Below, one piece after another: positions 46,045-55,224 of a stretch of 64,000 nucleotides of DNA. This DNA is from AWTP1-13 sp963814055. Its GTDB lineage: Bacteria > Pseudomonadota > Alphaproteobacteria > Rhizobiales > Hyphomicrobiaceae. Under the pieces are notes generated by a model. The model made no database searches. It had not been told where the DNA came from and was given only the letters and a program-made list of their open reading frames with translations. The stretch covers positions 248,001 to 312,000 of the forward strand of contig CAWFBJ010000001.1 in assembly GCA_963814055.1 (NCBI GenBank). The letters are read 5' to 3'. Made by a program: the position numbers and the translations under genes. Positions within the stretch are counted from its first letter, which is position 1, and every line of letters begins with the position of its first letter.

Positions 46045-46773
46045 TCAAGCCGATCGGTTCTGTTGCGCAGCAAGCAGAGCCACAATTCCCAGATTGCCTA
46101 CGGACAGGACGACGATGCCGCATGCGATCATGTACGCCAGCAGGTTCTGGGCGAAAAGCGGCGTTGCGAGATCGAGTTCCACGCCCAAAGGCACGAAATA
46201 CGTCGCGGCCATTGCCGTATAGTGCATGGACGCGATCGCAAGACCCTGGACGACGCCACCCAGCAGGGTCATCACGACCCCGCGCTTGTAGAACGCAAAC
46301 CACAGGGCCGCCATCGATGCGCCGATGGCGATTGCCAACGAGGCCCCCACGAGGCGCAGATCGTAGGCCAGCCCGCACCCGCGAATAGCGCTCATGCCGA
46401 GGTAGTGCATGCCCGCTATGCCGAGCCCCATCAGTAGGCCGCCAACAGGGATGCTCAGTACCCCGAGCCTGTTGGTGCTCGCCAGATATAGCCCAATGCC
46501 GGTGGCGACGATCGCGATGCAGATCGACACGATTGTCTCCAGGAGGTTGTAGTTCACCAGGATGGGGAAATCGACGGCCATCATGGCAATGAAGTGCATC
46601 GACCAGATGGTGCTGCCCATGATCAGGCCACCATTGGCCAGCGCAAAACTGCTTTGCCATGCCTCGGAATCCTGGTCGTGCGAGCCCGCGGTGAGTGCGA
46701 GCGCTGTCAGCGATCCCAGGATCGCAATGCCGATCGAAAGAAGGATAAGAATGGGCTGATAGCTCACAGTCAT
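46045..46773 (-). CDS. Stand-alone MHYT-domain membrane protein
   Basis: A 242-residue membrane protein with seven predicted helices. The three MHYT-type motifs are SMHFIAMM near residue 58, GMHYLGM near 120 and SMHYTAMA near 182, which in this family are proposed to bind a metal such as copper and sense O2, CO or NO. Most MHYT domains are fused to GGDEF/EAL or histidine kinases; here nothing is fused and no signalling gene lies next to it. It is convergent with the nuclease gene. Confidence 0.85.
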   Translation of the reverse strand: MTVSYQPILILLSIGIAILGSLTALALTAGSHDQDSEAWQSSFALANGGLIMGSTIWSMHFIAMMAVDFPILVNYNLLETIVSICIAIVATGIGLYLASTNRLGVLSIPVGGLLMGLGIAGMHYLGMSAIRGCGLAYDLRLVGASLAIAIGASMAALWFAFYKRGVVMTLLGGVVQGLAIASMHYTAMAATYFVPLGVELDLATPLFAQNLLAYMIACGIVVLSVGNLGIVALLAAQQNRSA

Positions 46774-46976
46774 GTCCGGACCCCCACGCTGCCGCTGAGA
46801 ATACTTTAGTGAGTCAATCGCCTTGCCGTCGCTTGTTCAGAGCGTAACTCACACTCCACCGTTTTGCTGCCGCAAACACACGATCAGGTTGTGGAACGAC
46901 ACTGTCACCATCGGATAATGGAATTTGGCCTGAACGGAGGCAAGCGTTTCTCCAGGCCGAAGCTGAGGGGCACCAC

Positions 46977-48200
46977 ATGCGGCGAGCAGTTGCGCTTTCC
47001 GACCCAATGAACAGGCATCACCGTTCTTCGAAAATTTGCGGCGTGTGGCCTGTCTGCTCCGCTCTTCTCCTGTGGACGGCACTACTCGCCGCAAGCGATT
47101 CGGCTGCTATCGCGCAAAACCAGCAACGACTGCAGCGCTTATCGCCTGCCCAACAGCAAGCACAGCGCGACAGGCAAAACGCGAGCACGCTGATCGTCGC
47201 AACAAGTCATCCAACCGCCTCGTACTTTGCGATGGCGCACGCCATCGCAAGCGCAATTGAAAAGAACGGCGACCTTCGCCTGTTGCCCATGTCCAGCGGC
47301 GGCGGCATCGAGACCTTGCGCGATCTCCTGTTTCTGCGCGGTGTGGACATGGCGATCGTGCCGGTCAACGCGCTTGCACAAGCCCAAGCCACCGAATTGC
47401 TCGGGCCCGGCCTGCCGCAAAGGATCGCCTATATCTCCCACCTCTACAATGAAGAGGTCCATCTAGTGGTGGGCCGCAACATCAAGGCACTCGCAGACCT
47501 GAGCGGCAAGAAGGTTGCTGTACCTCTGGAGGACGGCAGTGCCCTCTTCACCGCGAGAGATTTGTTTGCTCGCTTCAGCGTCAACGTCGAGATCGTCAGA
47601 ATGCCGGCGGCCGAGGCGCTCGAGTTGGTCCGCGCGGGCGATCTGGCAGCGACGCTCCTGATGGCGGGCAAACCGTTGCCGCTGCTGACCGACATGCCAA
47701 AGGACGGAAGCATTCGTCTGCTGCCCCTGCCTTTCGCTCCGGCCCTGGAGGATGGTTACGTGCCGGCTGCCTTTCGCGCCGAGGACTATCCCATGCTGAT
47801 ACCAGACGGGCTGGTGGTTGAAAGCGTCGCGGTCAGCGCGGTGCTCATGGCTCACAATGCCAGGAACGCCGAGGGCTCCTTGCAAAGGACAGCGAAATTC
47901 GTACCCGCGTTTTTCGATGCCGCGTCGGAGCATCTGCTCAAGCGGTACACCAAATGGGAAGTCAACCTGGCGGCAACCTTGCCGGGATGGTCACGCCTGC
48001 CTGCAGCAGAGGAGTGGCTGCGTTGGACCCAGCAGCAGCAGACACAGTCTCTGCAGAAGAGCTTCGAAGAGTTTTTGCGCGAAACGCGGCCGCCAGGCTC
48101 GCCCGATCTCCCACCTGCACAACGGAAAAAATTGTTCGACGAGTTCGTAAGCTGGACACGCAAGTCCGTCGGCGAAACGGACGCTCTAGCTCGCCGATGA
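46977..48200 (+). CDS. TAXI-family TRAP-type solute-binding protein
   Basis: A 407-residue exported protein. A long basic start leads to a signal peptide (SALLLWTALLAASDSAAIA), then a Gln-rich stretch and the TAXI core: LIVATSHPTASYFAMAHAIA near residue 70, GIETLRDLLFLRGVDMAIV near 108, and LSGKKVAVPLEDGSA near 175. It binds a small ligand in the periplasm. No TRAP membrane subunits lie nearby, so it may be an orphan or have its partner elsewhere. I kept ATG 46977 because GAGGGG precedes it by seven bases; ATG 47007 is the other choice. The gene after it may be a partner. Confidence 0.75.
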   Translation: MRRAVALSDPMNRHHRSSKICGVWPVCSALLLWTALLAASDSAAIAQNQQRLQRLSPAQQQAQRDRQNASTLIVATSHPTASYFAMAHAIASAIEKNGDLRLLPMSSGGGIETLRDLLFLRGVDMAIVPVNALAQAQATELLGPGLPQRIAYISHLYNEEVHLVVGRNIKALADLSGKKVAVPLEDGSALFTARDLFARFSVNVEIVRMPAAEALELVRAGDLAATLLMAGKPLPLLTDMPKDGSIRLLPLPFAPALEDGYVPAAFRAEDYPMLIPDGLVVESVAVSAVLMAHNARNAEGSLQRTAKFVPAFFDAASEHLLKRYTKWEVNLAATLPGWSRLPAAEEWLRWTQQQQTQSLQKSFEEFLRETRPPGSPDLPPAQRKKLFDEFVSWTRKSVGETDALARR

Positions 48201-48425
48201 AGTCCGGCCAGCACTGCGGAGAGAGCCACAAGTTTTTGTGAAGTGTCGCATTGGGTCCGTTGGCTGATAAACCTTTGGCAGCTCAACCTACGCGTGCGTT
48301 AGATAAATCTTCGGGGGCAGTAGTCCGGATCGAGAGCGAACACGAAGGGGACCAAACAGGGGTCAGGCCACCCCCGTATTTCCGGTCAAAGCCTCCTGCG
48401 GCGGAAGAAACTACCGGGGTCAGTG

Positions 48426-49481
48426 ATGGACAATCCTGAAGATGTGGCGCGCGTTAGAGAGATAAAACGACTACTGGATCGCATTCAGCAGCTTCCACTT
48501 GTGCCGGAGGTTCCCGATCAGGCAGCCGTATTGCGGCCTGGGTCGAACACGTACCAGCAACCATGGTCCGGCCATTCGCACGGCTCGTCTGCCGAGCCAG
48601 GTGGCGGTGGGCGAGGGCGGCGCGGCTCGAGTATCAGCCCCTGGCTTTTCGTGCTGGCGACCGCGCTCAATACCATCGTTGCCGCAGTGCTCGCCGTTCT
48701 CATTACACTGGGCGTCGTGCGCCAAGGGTCGCCCCGAGACGGAACCCTGCCCAAGGGCGCGGTGACCGTCGGCCCGCGCGCTGGCGATTTCGCTACAGCT
48801 ACGGCGCCCCCGCCGGGTAACCCTGCCCAGCTCATGGCTCTGACACGCGCGATCGAGTTGGAGCCTATCGGCTCGCCCGACCGTCCGCTGCGACTGCAGG
48901 CCCTGAAATCGCAGCGGCTGCCACTGCAAATCCAACCCGAGGAAGCACAGCAGGAGGCCTTCATCCTGGTGCTGTCCGGCTTGCCGGCGAAAGCCAGCCT
49001 CTCAGGAGCCGAAAGAATGAGTTCCAACTCATGGCTGCTGCCGCCTGACTCCATCGGCAAGCTCGAGATCACAGTGCCTGAATGGTCTGCATCGCTGGTG
49101 GAGGTGGGTATCGAACTGCGGCGCACCAACGGCGCCATCGCAGCACGCACCAAAGGGTGGATTGCGGTACCGCCGCCGCAGATGCCGGCGGTTGCGGCCA
49201 AGCTCGATCAAGCGGCGCTGAAGGAGCTGGCACAGAAGGGCGATCAGCTTCTCGGCCGCGGCGACGTGGTTGCCGCACGTGCGCTCTACGAACGCGCCGC
49301 GGAAATGGGGAGTGCGCCGGCCGCACTGGCATTGGCATCGACCTTCGACCCGAACCGGCTCTGGTCTCTCGGTGTGTTTGGCATGGTCGGCAATAAGGAG
49401 CGGGCGCGGCGCTGGTACATGCGCGCCGACCAGCTCGGACATCCAGACGCAAAGGCACGCCTCAAGATGCTCGGAGACTAA
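48426..49481 (+). CDS. Membrane protein with Sel1-like C-terminal repeat, function unknown
   Basis: About 351 residues. A cytoplasmic N-terminal region of about 75 residues contains a Gly-rich stretch (EPGGGGRGRRG), one membrane helix (LFVLATALNTIVAAVLAVLITL) spans residues 75-97, and the rest is periplasmic. The last 90 residues, starting KGDQLLGRGDVVAARALYER, look like one or two Sel1/TPR units, with RARRWYMRADQLGHPDAKA. It follows the TAXI gene after 225 bases on the same strand. A start at GTG 48423 would add one residue. Confidence 0.6.
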   Translation: MDNPEDVARVREIKRLLDRIQQLPLVPEVPDQAAVLRPGSNTYQQPWSGHSHGSSAEPGGGGRGRRGSSISPWLFVLATALNTIVAAVLAVLITLGVVRQGSPRDGTLPKGAVTVGPRAGDFATATAPPPGNPAQLMALTRAIELEPIGSPDRPLRLQALKSQRLPLQIQPEEAQQEAFILVLSGLPAKASLSGAERMSSNSWLLPPDSIGKLEITVPEWSASLVEVGIELRRTNGAIAARTKGWIAVPPPQMPAVAAKLDQAALKELAQKGDQLLGRGDVVAARALYERAAEMGSAPAALALASTFDPNRLWSLGVFGMVGNKERARRWYMRADQLGHPDAKARLKMLGD

Positions 49482-49637
49482 TGGGACGGAGCGCGCAGCC
49501 GCGTCGTGATCTTCGCACCGGCAGCCTCCTTTTTCTGCCGCCGCTCCGCGCTTGGACAACCAAAGAGCAACGCGCGCCTTGACCGGGTGCGTGCGCCACG
49601 TCACGCTTCCACGTTTGACGGCCAACCGGGGAGGCAC

Positions 49638-50885
49638 ATGGCGCAGCAGGTAAAGCCCGCAGGGCCGGAGCACACACGCGGTACGCTGCCACTTTCGGGC
49701 ATCCGTATTCTCGACGTGGCATCCTTTATTGCGGCGCCGGTGGCAGCAACCGTGCTGGGCGACTACGGTGCCGACGTCATCAAGGTCGAGCCATTGGGCG
49801 AGGGCGATCCCAACCGGACAATTGCCGTCGTCGCGTCAGGCTATCCCAAAAGCCCAGTGAACTATCCCTGGCATCTCAACTCGCGCGGCAAGCGCTCGCT
49901 CGCCATCGATCTCAAGCACGAACTGGCCCGCGCCGCTTTCGATCGCGTCATCGCAACTGCCGATGTCCTGATCACCAATTATCCGCTGGCTTCCAGGCTC
50001 AGGCTCCGGCTCGACTACGAGACCGTCGCAAGGGTAAATCCGCGACTGATCTATGCTTCCTTCACCGGCTACGGGGAGACCGGCCCCGACGCCGATCAGG
50101 TGGGCTTCGATACGACGGCTTATTTTGCGCGCTCCGGTATCATGGACGGCGCCCGATACGACGATGCGGTGCCAGGTGTCACCATGCCCGCGCAAGGCGA
50201 CCGCGCCGCAGCCATGGCGCTGGCCGCAGCGATCATGATCGCCCTGTGGAACCGGGAGAAGACGGGGAAGGGGACGAAGGTCTCGAGCTCGCTCCTTGCC
50301 AATGGCATCTGGGCCAACGGCAACGCGGTCCAGGCCGCACTCGTGGGTGCGCCGCTGCCAAAGCGCCCGCCGCCCGACAGGCCGCGCAGCGCACTGGCGA
50401 ACGTCTACCGCACGAAGGACGGCCGCTGGCTACAGCTCACGCTGGTTCGCGAAGATCGCGATTGGCCAGGTGTGTGCCGGGCGCTCGAGCGCGAGGATCT
50501 CATGGGCGATCCACGGTTCGCCGATTTACCCAAACGTCGCGCCAACGGGACGCCGCTCGCCGCCGCCCTGAGCGATGCCTTTGCGACGCGTGATTTTGCG
50601 GAGTGGCGCATCCAACTCAAGGCGCAAGCCTTACCTTTTGCGCCCATCAGCAGGGCCGAAGACCTCGTCGAGGATGAGCAGGCTGCAGCCGCGGGAATTA
50701 TCGTACCGACAATGCACAACGAGATGCCGCACACACTGGCGGCACCATTTTCTCTTGCGGACGTCCCGCTGCCGCCGCCTGGCCCCGGGCCTTCCCTGGG
50801 CGCTCATTCGGACGAGATCTTGCGCGAAGCGGGGCTCTCGCCCGAAGAGATCGCTGATATGCGAACGTGCGGCGCTCTAGGCTGA
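49638..50885 (+). CDS. CaiB/BaiF family CoA-transferase
   Basis: A 415-residue family III CoA-transferase. It opens LSGIRILDVASFIAAPVAAT near residue 18, then YGADVIKVEPLGEGDPNR near 43 and NSRGKRSLAIDLK. The catalytic aspartate position of the family (near residue 170) is in QVGFDTTAYFARSG, where an Asp follows Phe. It moves CoA between organic acids; the acid is unknown. ATG 49638 has GGGGAGG just ahead, so I prefer it to a longer start at 49506. It ends with nine bases of overlap with the convergent regulator gene. Confidence 0.88.
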   Translation: MAQQVKPAGPEHTRGTLPLSGIRILDVASFIAAPVAATVLGDYGADVIKVEPLGEGDPNRTIAVVASGYPKSPVNYPWHLNSRGKRSLAIDLKHELARAAFDRVIATADVLITNYPLASRLRLRLDYETVARVNPRLIYASFTGYGETGPDADQVGFDTTAYFARSGIMDGARYDDAVPGVTMPAQGDRAAAMALAAAIMIALWNREKTGKGTKVSSSLLANGIWANGNAVQAALVGAPLPKRPPPDRPRSALANVYRTKDGRWLQLTLVREDRDWPGVCRALEREDLMGDPRFADLPKRRANGTPLAAALSDAFATRDFAEWRIQLKAQALPFAPISRAEDLVEDEQAAAAGIIVPTMHNEMPHTLAAPFSLADVPLPPPGPGPSLGAHSDEILREAGLSPEEIADMRTCGALG

Positions 50886-51683
50886 CGGTTGCATTTGCCG
50901 CAACGCCTCCGCGGTCTGTGCATCGGCAGGGAAGAAAGCCTCGAGCGCCAGTTCCGACAGGGTTATGTCGATCGGCGTGCCGAACACGGTCGTCGTGGAG
51001 AAGAAGGACAGCGTGCCGGCGTCGGTCACGAACTGCACGGGCACAAGGATGCCCGCGAACTCACTTCCATTTGCCGGTTTGCGTGCCCTCGCCGCGCCGG
51101 GCACCGGATAGGCATGCAGTTCCTTCAGCAGCTCGGACAGGACCGGATCGGCGCTGACCTCGACCTGCCGGCGCAAACGCTCCAGCAGATGTGAGCGCCA
51201 CTCGGCAAGATTGGCGATCCGCGGCGCCAGGCCCTTGGGATGCAGGCTGAGCCGCAGGACATTGATCGGAGGCTGCAACAAGGACGCGTCGGCTCCGGCC
51301 ACCAGGGGTCCGACCGCTCCGTTCGCGGCCACCATGGTCCAGTGGCGATCAACCGCGAGGGCCGGGTAAGGTTCATGCCCCTTGAGTACAAGGTCGATGG
51401 CCTGGCGCGCACACAAGAGCGCGGGATCGGCCAATTGCCGTTCGCGAAATACCGGAGCGTATCCGGCTGCCACGAGCAGCACGTTGCGCTCGCGCAGCGG
51501 GACTTCCAGCCGCTCGGCCAGGTGCAACACCATCTCGCAACTCGGCTGCGCGCGTCCCAACTCAACGAAGCTCAAGTGCCGGGTGGATATGTCGGCCTCG
51601 CCGGCCAGATCGAGCTGGCTCAGACGCCGGCGCTGGCGCCATTCGCGCAGAAGATCGCCGACCGGTTGTGCGTTGCCCATCAT
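50877..51683 (-). CDS. XRE-family regulator with MmyB-like ligand-binding domain
   Basis: A 268-residue transcription factor. Residues 9-64 are a helix-turn-helix of the XRE type (LSQLDLAGEADISTRHLSF, then VELGRAQPSCEM). The rest fits the MmyB-like sensory domain (DRHWTMVAANGAVGPL, then LRLSLHPKGLAPRIANLAEW), a fold that binds fatty acids or other small hydrophobic ligands in some members. It may control the neighbouring CoA-transferase or thioesterase genes, which would fit acyl-group metabolism, but no operator was found. Confidence 0.85.
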   Translation of the reverse strand: MMGNAQPVGDLLREWRQRRRLSQLDLAGEADISTRHLSFVELGRAQPSCEMVLHLAERLEVPLRERNVLLVAAGYAPVFRERQLADPALLCARQAIDLVLKGHEPYPALAVDRHWTMVAANGAVGPLVAGADASLLQPPINVLRLSLHPKGLAPRIANLAEWRSHLLERLRRQVEVSADPVLSELLKELHAYPVPGAARARKPANGSEFAGILVPVQFVTDAGTLSFFSTTTVFGTPIDITLSELALEAFFPADAQTAEALRQMQPSA

Positions 51684-51795
51684 CAGGCAACCATAACCCG
51701 CAGCCGGCGGCGAACCAATTACCTGCGAGGTAATCGCGCGCGCTGGCTCCCGGCGTGCAAACCGTCGCTCAGCGCTCGATCATCTGCGCAGCATC

Positions 51796-52077
51796 TCACG
51801 CGAATTTGCGGCGGAGGGTCCGGTGTTCAACGACTACGGGACCGAGCGACCGGCGACCAGTCCGCACGGTCTGCGGACGACGGGCCCGGTCTTTGATGAT
51901 CCGCTCCGCTTCTGCCTGGGTCTGCTCGACTGGCATCTGCATAAGATCAGCGGCAATACGAATTTGCTCTCCCGTGTCCGGGGTCAAACCTTCTGCCGCG
52001 AACAGTGCATCCTCGAGTGTCGGCAGATCGACCCGGACGCGACGCGGCCCGTATTTTGTCACCCATGTAACGCTCAT
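51796..52077 (-). CDS. Small protein of unknown function
   Basis: A 93-residue protein without signal or membrane segment. It begins SVTWVTKYGPRRVRVDLPTL and continues with EDALFAAEGLTPDTGEQIRI and an amphipathic helix ADLMQMPVEQTQAEAERII; the end is basic. Its order of strand and helices looks like a real protein and matches a short Rhizobiales family I recall without a name. The reverse strand also reads open but gives Cys/Ser-rich sequence without shape. The ATG at 52077 has CAGG upstream; GTG 52086 is an alternative. Confidence 0.55.
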   Translation of the reverse strand: MSVTWVTKYGPRRVRVDLPTLEDALFAAEGLTPDTGEQIRIAADLMQMPVEQTQAEAERIIKDRARRPQTVRTGRRSLGPVVVEHRTLRRKFA

Positions 52078-52177
52078 TTCGATCACCTGCTTTTCTGCGT
52101 CTTATTGGTGCAATGCACTAGCACAAATGGTGCGATGCAGCAATCCCATCTATCGGGATGATGCGGGGTGAAAGCGG

Positions 52178-53020
52178 CTATGCGCGGAAATAGACGATCT
52201 GGTGGCTCGTGGCCAGTAGCCGCCCCTCGCGCGACCACAGATCCCCGGTCTGATCTGAGAATCCCTTGGTGAAAACCTTGGCGTCGGCCTCACCCAGAAC
52301 CGTTGTGTCGCCGACGGCGGCGAGATCGTCGGCGTCGACGTGAAAGTAAGTCGTCATCGACACGGTGCCGATGGGGACCATGGCGCCGCGCACGTGGAAG
52401 ATGCGACCGAAGAAAGTGTCGCCGAAAGCCAGCAGCGACAGGAAATCGAGCGGCCGAGGACGCCTTTCGCTGATCCACATCTGCGACCTGGCGCTTTCCG
52501 GCTCGACATTGGGTGTCGGCGAAAGTCGCCGCGGCGTTCCGCTGGCGAAACGGAAGTCGTAGTGCTGCATCCAAGCCATCATTCCCCGCGTCGGCAATGA
52601 CGGAAGATCCTCGGGTGCGGCAACGCGCGGCATCTGCGCCGTCTGATGCGCCCAACTGGCGCGGCGCTGCGCGAACACGGCGGTAGCGGTGGCGGTGACG
52701 CCCGCGTCGGCCTGCACAAGTTCCATGTACCAGTGCTGGGTCGAGCGGTTCGAGCGAACCTCGCGCACGGCAATCGTGAAATCGCCCTTTGCAACGGGCG
52801 CACAGAAGTTGACCGTGATCGACAACGGTGTGCCCGCCCGCTTGGGATGCTCCATCACGGTCCGCAGCAGGGTCGCCGCCGTCGCGCCGCCGAACGGTCC
52901 CGTGAAGTTCCAGTAGTCGTCGCTCGTGCGCCCTGCAAACGTGCCGTCACCTAGCCCACGCACTGCGGTGGCTGTGTCGAAGGGATGAGCCCCAACGCCT
53001 GGCCCTGCCGTCTCGTTCAC
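52178..53020 (-). CDS. Acyl-CoA thioesterase, double hot-dog type
   Basis: A 280-residue protein with two hot-dog folds. The first has the motif WNFTGPFGGATAATLLRTVME near residue 37 and VNFCAPVAKGDFTI, the second FGDTFFGRIFHVRGAMVPIG near 210. It resembles TesB-like acyl-CoA thioesterases, which hydrolyse acyl-CoA to free acid and CoA. It faces away from the small membrane protein at 53228. The chain length of its substrate is not readable from the sequence. Confidence 0.82.
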   Translation of the reverse strand: MNETAGPGVGAHPFDTATAVRGLGDGTFAGRTSDDYWNFTGPFGGATAATLLRTVMEHPKRAGTPLSITVNFCAPVAKGDFTIAVREVRSNRSTQHWYMELVQADAGVTATATAVFAQRRASWAHQTAQMPRVAAPEDLPSLPTRGMMAWMQHYDFRFASGTPRRLSPTPNVEPESARSQMWISERRPRPLDFLSLLAFGDTFFGRIFHVRGAMVPIGTVSMTTYFHVDADDLAAVGDTTVLGEADAKVFTKGFSDQTGDLWSREGRLLATSHQIVYFRA

Positions 53021-53227
53021 GCGATGCCCCCTTCCTGCCGCCCCTAAGCTCCGGCTCTAGCATGCCAGGTTTGCCGGTGCGCGCTCCATTACCTGTGACG
53101 TAATCGACTGGGCGCCTGATCCGCGAAATCATAGTGGCATCGCATGCAGACGGCCGCTGCGGCCGCCTGCCACCGGCAATCGCAGCGCCCCCGGGCGTAG
53201 CAACCGCAAACTGAAGGAGCCTTACCC

Positions 53228-53638
53228 ATGTCCTACGATCAATCCTCCAACTTCCTGCGTCGCGCCCTCATTCTCGACGCGCTTGCAAGCGGCGCGACGG
53301 GCCTGCTGATGATCGCCGGCGCCGGCCTCGTCGAAGGCTTGCTCGGCCTTCCCGCCGCGTTGCTGCGGGGGGCCGGACTGGTGCTCGTGCCTTATGTCGC
53401 CTTCGTGATCTACACCGGCACCCGGGAGACCATTTCCCGGTCCGCGGTGTGGACCATCATCGTTGCCAACGTGGCATGGGCGGCGGCCAGCGCCCTGCTG
53501 CTGGCCTCGGGCTGGGTCTCGCCGACCGCGCTCGGATACGCGTTTGTCATCGCCCAGGCGGTGGTGGTCGCGCTGCTGGGCGAGGTGCAGTACATGGGCC
53601 TGCGCCGGGGTCTGCGCGGACCGATCGCGACTGCCTGA
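53228..53638 (+). CDS. Small four-helix membrane protein
   Basis: A 136-residue protein with four predicted helices at about residues 12-35, 42-62, 72-95 and 100-122. No known catalytic motif is seen. It has a good ribosome site (GAAGGAGCC) ahead of ATG 53228 and is followed by a strong terminator, so it forms its own transcript. Function unknown. Confidence 0.7.
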   Translation: MSYDQSSNFLRRALILDALASGATGLLMIAGAGLVEGLLGLPAALLRGAGLVLVPYVAFVIYTGTRETISRSAVWTIIVANVAWAAASALLLASGWVSPTALGYAFVIAQAVVVALLGEVQYMGLRRGLRGPIATA

Positions 53639-53669
53639 CGCAGTAAATCAGCGGCTATGGTGAAGTCGA

Positions 53670-53694
53670 GGCCCGGGGCGGCTTGTCCCGGGCC
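53670..53694 (+). terminator. Rho-independent terminator
   Basis: GGCCCGGG and CCCGGGCC form a perfect 8-base-pair stem around a nine-base loop, followed by GTTGTTTTG. It lies 31 bases after the four-helix protein and 85 bases before rpmE. Confidence 0.8.
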
Positions 53695-53778
53695 GTTGTT
53701 TTGAGTAAAGAGGCACCCAGAATAGCCCTTACAGCGCCAAAGCACCGTGCGCGCACCAACCTGAGCCCGGCAAGACCT

Positions 53779-54003
53779 ATGAAAAAAGACGAGGATTTCC
53801 ATCCCCACTACCACATGATCAAGGTGGTGATGACCGACGGCACCGAGTTCCAGACCTACTCGACCTACGGCAAGGAGGGCGACAAGCTCACCCTCGACAT
53901 CGATCCCAACACCCATCCGGCCTGGACCGGCGGCAACCAGCAGCTCATGGACCGCGGCGGCCGCCTCTCGCGCTTCAAGAAGAAGTTCGAGGGCATGTTC
54001 TAG
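53779..54003 (+). CDS. rpmE: 50S ribosomal protein L31
   Basis: A 74-residue ribosomal protein. HPHYHMIKVVMTDGTEFQTY and the YGKEGDKLTLDIDPNTHPAW core followed by RFKKKF are typical of alphaproteobacterial L31. It has no cysteines, so it does not bind zinc as the C+ form does; this is normal for the group. The ATG at 53779 is the family start; a longer version would add 32 unrelated residues. Confidence 0.93.
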   Translation: MKKDEDFHPHYHMIKVVMTDGTEFQTYSTYGKEGDKLTLDIDPNTHPAWTGGNQQLMDRGGRLSRFKKKFEGMF

Positions 54004-54170
54004 GCTGACTTGGCTACCTGGCCGGTCGGTCTTCTGCTCAGACTTTGCCTTACGCTGCGCGTGCGCGCCGCGCTCTGCGCGAACCGTCATGCGCCTGCGT
54101 GCTTTGGGCTTTCCCATGACTCGGCCGAATGTTAGCGTCGGCCAATTCGACGAATAATACGGGGGAAGCC

Positions 54171-55094
54171 ATGTACTTGCGGACAGCAATCGCTGCACTA
54201 TTGGCCGCGTGCCTGGCAAATATCGTTCCCGCCGAAGCCCAAGGCACTCAGCCCGCCCAGTGTCCCGGAAATGCCAACGCGCTCGGCATTGCCCGCACGG
54301 TCGAGATCGACACCACCGGCGGCCCCGGGTTCGGCTTCGAGCAGTACAAGATGCACGACTTCCTGCTCATGAAGGAGGTGGTGTTCACGTTCGACGACGG
54401 CCCCTGGCCCAACAATACGCGCGCCGTGCTCGCCGCCCTGGCACAGCATTGCACCAAGGCGACGTTCTTCCCGATCGGCAAACATGCGCTGTGGCATCCC
54501 GAGATCCTCAAGGAAGTCGCCGCGGCTGGTCATACCATCGGCGGACACACCTGGTCGCACGCCAACCTCGCGAAGATCAAAGGCGACAAGGCGACCGAGG
54601 AGATCGAGAAGGGCTTCAGCGCGATCAAGATTGCGCTGGGTGCTTCACCGACACCCTTCTTCAGATTCCCGTTCCTCCAGGACAAGGGCAACCTCGAGTA
54701 TCTCGGATCGCGCAACATCGCCGTCTTCTCGCATGACCTCGACAGCTTCGACTTCAAGGCGCGCACTGCGGATGCTGTCATGTCGTCGGTCATGACCAAG
54801 CTCGAACGGAAGGGCAAGGGCATCATCCTGATGCACGACTTCCAGCAGGCGACCGCTGCCGCAATGCCCGGCTTGCTGAACGAGCTGAAAGCCAAGGGCT
54901 ACAAGGTCGTGCACATGAAGGCGAAGGTGCCGCTGACGACGATGGCGCAATGGGACGACGCCGCCAAGAAAGAGGTCAAGAGCGCGGGCATCGGGCCCGA
55001 CCGGCCGACATCGAGCGTCGTGCGCACGGTCGAGGAACCGGCGGCGCCGCAGCCGACTGCCGCGAAGGCTCCCGCCAGCGCGGTGAAGAAATAG
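54171..55094 (+). CDS. Exported polysaccharide deacetylase (NodB fold)
   Basis: A 307-residue protein with a signal peptide ending PAEAQ. The NodB motifs are TFDDGPWPNN (catalytic and metal aspartates), HTWSHANL (the H-x3-H metal pair) and FFRFPFL; a later FSHDLDSFD and IILMHDFQ complete the site. It removes acetyl groups from a surface glycan, peptidoglycan or similar polymer. The end is an Ala/Pro tail. ATG 54171 has GGGGGAA ahead. It is convergent with the DUF4332 gene, and a repeat lies between them. Confidence 0.88.
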   Translation: MYLRTAIAALLAACLANIVPAEAQGTQPAQCPGNANALGIARTVEIDTTGGPGFGFEQYKMHDFLLMKEVVFTFDDGPWPNNTRAVLAALAQHCTKATFFPIGKHALWHPEILKEVAAAGHTIGGHTWSHANLAKIKGDKATEEIEKGFSAIKIALGASPTPFFRFPFLQDKGNLEYLGSRNIAVFSHDLDSFDFKARTADAVMSSVMTKLERKGKGIILMHDFQQATAAAMPGLLNELKAKGYKVVHMKAKVPLTTMAQWDDAAKKEVKSAGIGPDRPTSSVVRTVEEPAAPQPTAAKAPASAVKK

Positions 55095-55104
55095 GCTCTC
55101 GTCC

Positions 55105-55159
55105 TGAGCTTGTCGAAGGACTGGGCTGTATACGCCAACGCCGTGGTTCGACAGGCTCA
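55105..55159. repeat. Imperfect inverted repeat (REP-like) between convergent genes
   Basis: TGAGCTTGTCGAA at 55105-55117 is matched by TTCGACAGGCTCA at 55147-55159, inverted with one mismatch that pairs as G-T in RNA. The motif is of a type spread through many alphaproteobacterial genomes. Lying between two converging genes, it may end both transcripts. Confidence 0.7.
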
Positions 55160-55224
55160 CCACGGGGTTGATGCAGCCTGTCCCGGCTCAACCTGCACCG
55201 GAAAGCCCCTAGCACAAGTCGGTC

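Noticed and set aside
51823..52161. A plus-strand gene of 112 codons opposite the small protein at 51796-52077
   Set aside because: Its translation has no clear fold and many Cys/Ser/Arg residues, while the minus-strand reading has ordered strands and helices and a plausible start.
53779..54003. L31 without zinc cysteines as a sign of zinc-starvation paralogue
   Set aside because: The cysteine-free form is the ordinary L31 in alphaproteobacteria.
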